A model generated the notes under the pieces. It was not told the DNA's origin. It saw only the letters and a list, made by a program, of their open reading frames with translations, and ran no database searches. The position numbers and the translations under genes are program-made. Below, piece by piece: positions 62,101-64,000 of a stretch of DNA of 64,000 bases (the stretch's first letter is position 1; every line of letters starts with the position of its first letter). Origin of the DNA: Vanilla planifolia. Taxonomy: Eukaryota > Streptophyta > Magnoliopsida > Asparagales > Orchidaceae. The stretch covers positions 255,501 to 319,500 of the forward strand of contig JAIUJO010000230.1 in NCBI GenBank assembly GCA_023846275.1. The letters are read 5' to 3'.

Positions 62101-64000
62101 ATATTGGTAGTTGTTACATATTGATAGCCAAATGTAGTTGTCCTAAACTTGCATGATAATATGTGTAAGATTAAAGAAAAAATATTTGAAGGTAGAGAAA
62201 TTGTTTCAAACTAAATAAGAATGACATTATCTACCACAAAAATACATTTTTTGCCTTTTATGACCACAATAATAACTCAAACATATGTTGATAATGATGT
62301 TATTATATACTTATTTTTCCTTTTTGTTTGTCTTCTAATTTTATTTTTCCAAAATCTTTCTTGTGTTCCAAATCTACCATTTTTTTGCATAATTCCATCA
62401 AACATTTCTTGAGTAGACTCATTTACAATTAAGGTTCCCTTGTTAAATGGTTTATAAGTACATTATTTGTCGATTATCATAAAGAGATAGCATCAATTAA
62501 CTTGGTTTCTAATATCAAATTCATATTTTACTTATTGATGCAACACTTCTACCAAAAAATTCCAAAGTTTTTATATTTTATCTTCTTGTTATTCCAATTT
62601 ACACACAACATCTTATTTATGATTAGTTTGATGATAAATCTATTCAAACATTAAGATAAATAGAATAGCATGAATTATTCTAGCATTGTAGTTTGGAGAT
62701 CCTACATCACCAAGCAAAAAGGAAAAATAGGTGCCAATTCATAACGAGATAGATAGTTTATGATGTATAACATAGATCAAGTTGAATAAATATTTAGATA
62801 AATAATTAAGACATATATTTTATATTTATAACAAATTGAAGGAATCTTGCTATTGACCATTGTGGCATATTGACAACAAGAAGTTGTCCTAAAATAAATG
62901 ATGATGTATGGATGATAACAATCCAAATATTTGTAAGTTTGAAAATGTGATTGTCAATCCCAAAAACTTATTTTTACTTATTAAGGCAACATTTTTGTTA
63001 AAACAATTAGTTGAATATATGTTGATTAATAATATGTCTTACGTCGGATGGAAAACACTATTATATTACATAAGGATTCCAAACTTTACTCATACTTTTG
63101 GAAAAGGTTTCTTGATCCATGTGATACTCAACTAATGTCTAACATAACATTCTAGGCTCAAACTAAAAGTCAATGAAAGAGAACATTTAAAGCCTTAGGA
63201 ATATGTTAGGACTATGAAAATGCTGTTTTTAAGACAACTAAAATAAGTATTTCACTTTTAATTAATTTTCTTACAACAACAATTATTAGTCTACCATAGA
63301 GATGATACCAAACCTAATGTTCTATAACACAATGCATTAATTATCATTATATTGGTAAGAACAAACTTTCCAAATCGATATATTTATATGATTTTATATT
63401 CTTTTAAGAAGATCTAAGTAATCAAAACATCAATTCAATAGGAATAGATTTACACCACAAAAATTATGAAAAGAAAATTAAGAAAGTGGCCTTTTAGGAA
63501 GAGGATCATGTATTTTGAAAGACAAAACTAGTGAAATGCATTGCAATGTTTGGAAAAATGAATAACTAAGACAAGAAATTTTTTGCTTTCATAGATTATT
63601 GAAATAAATTATTCAATTACTAACAAGATAGTTGTCGTTATCATTGCCATTGTACAACATGTATATTTTCTTTCAATCCTAATAAAAACTTTTCCTAATG
63701 CTACTTTTATATGTAAATATGATCAAGGCAACAAAACTGTGCATCCTAAATTATTTCATAAGGAAATAACAATGACATTGTTGAGAAGAGAAATCAACAA
63801 ATAAGGAAAAAGAGCATCCCATGGACAAGTTATACTAACTAATAGCTACTTAGAACGTAAAGGAAAAGATGCTTTGAAGTCATCCAAACATTGTTTCAAT
63901 TTGAATGATTAAATTCTTATATGGAGGAATGTTTACAAAATAGCCAAAAGCCTTTAACATTTATTTAATGTTTGTTGAAATAATCTAAGTGAATTTCAAA
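59190..64000 (-). mobile_element. Ty1/copia fossil, right copy
   Basis: Minus-strand copia remains, colinear with 22.01-25.96 kb. RNase H-type sequence lies around 59.70-59.86 kb, the RT box around 60.52-60.64 kb, and a second RT piece around 61.43-61.57 kb. The region matching the integrase-RT linker is present twice (about 61.58 and 62.33 kb). The element is broken many times and is about as decayed as the left copy. The window ends before any LTR can be assigned. Confidence 0.65.
61560..62900. repeat. 0.75-kb tandem duplication in the right copia copy
   Basis: About 61.56-62.16 kb recurs at about 62.31-62.90 kb in the same orientation. Anchors are TGAGTGGATTCC against TGAGTAGACTC (61658 and 62410), TTAACTTAGTTT against TTAACTTGGTTT (61744 and 62497), and GTATTTAGATATATAATTGA against ATATTTAGATAAATAATTAA (62038 and 62789). 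The left copy has this sequence once (24.36-25.0 kb), so this duplication came after the two copies separated. Confidence 0.6.

Larger units (their letters stand above)
47190..64000. repeat. Segmental duplication, right copy (LINE part, S block, copia)
   Basis: This is the most complete copy of the repeated unit LINE - spacer - S - copia. Its left part matches 36.4-41.75 kb and its right part matches 15.7-25.96 kb, all in direct orientation. Differences from the other copies are the extra LINE segment (48.28-49.22 kb), the 1.4-kb stretch at 57.8-59.19 kb and an added 0.75-kb tandem in the copia part. The unit is cut by the window end. Confidence 0.7.

Overview
The window looks like intergenic, heterochromatin-like DNA from a seed plant with a large, repeat-filled genome. 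It is very A+T-rich (roughly three quarters A+T by eye) and CpG looks scarce. I found no intact host gene, tRNA, rRNA, CRISPR array or bacterial-type operon. The longest open frame is 137 codons (50703-51116, minus) and it is not a recognisable gene. The plant call rests on the transposon families: Ty3/gypsy elements with the plant-type gag-protease arrangement, Ty1/copia pol remains, and an L1-type LINE whose ORF1 resembles DUF4283 plus a zinc knuckle and whose ORF2 ends in a zf-RVT-like domain. The species cannot be told from the sequence alone.

Layout. 1-5340: A+T-rich DNA without recognisable genes, holding one palindromic hairpin near 3.9 kb. 5340-7000: minus-strand gypsy fossil A (gag end, protease, first part of reverse transcriptase). 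7941-13330: minus-strand gypsy fossil B with two LTRs of about 1.15 kb, a primer-binding-site-like motif, gag, protease and an integrase C-terminal (GPY-like) piece. 13330-15660: unassigned, with a possible LINE scrap. 15.7-22.0: repeat block 'S'. 22.0-26.0: minus-strand copia fossil. 27.0-30.3: a pair of old direct repeats with a 101-bp TA microsatellite between them. 33.3: a tRNA-primer-like site beside a possible LTR edge. 34.3-37.7: plus-strand L1-type LINE copy 1. 39.8-41.75: partial S block. 41.75-46.0: minus-strand gypsy fossil C with two head-to-tail pol pieces. 47.2-49.5: LINE copy 2. 51.6-57.8: third S block. 57.8-59.2: 1.4 kb present only in this copy. 59.2 to the end: second copia fossil.

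The main structural point is that the window contains dispersed parts of one repeated segment with the order LINE - S block - copia. It appears in full at 47.2-64.0 kb, as S plus copia at 15.7-26.0 kb, and as LINE plus the start of S at 36.4-41.75 kb. All copies share orientation and order and are much diverged, so these are old segmental duplications or an old tandem array, later broken by gypsy C and other insertions. Nothing here works together as a living pathway. I saw no evidence for a new functional system; the interest lies in the layered duplication history.
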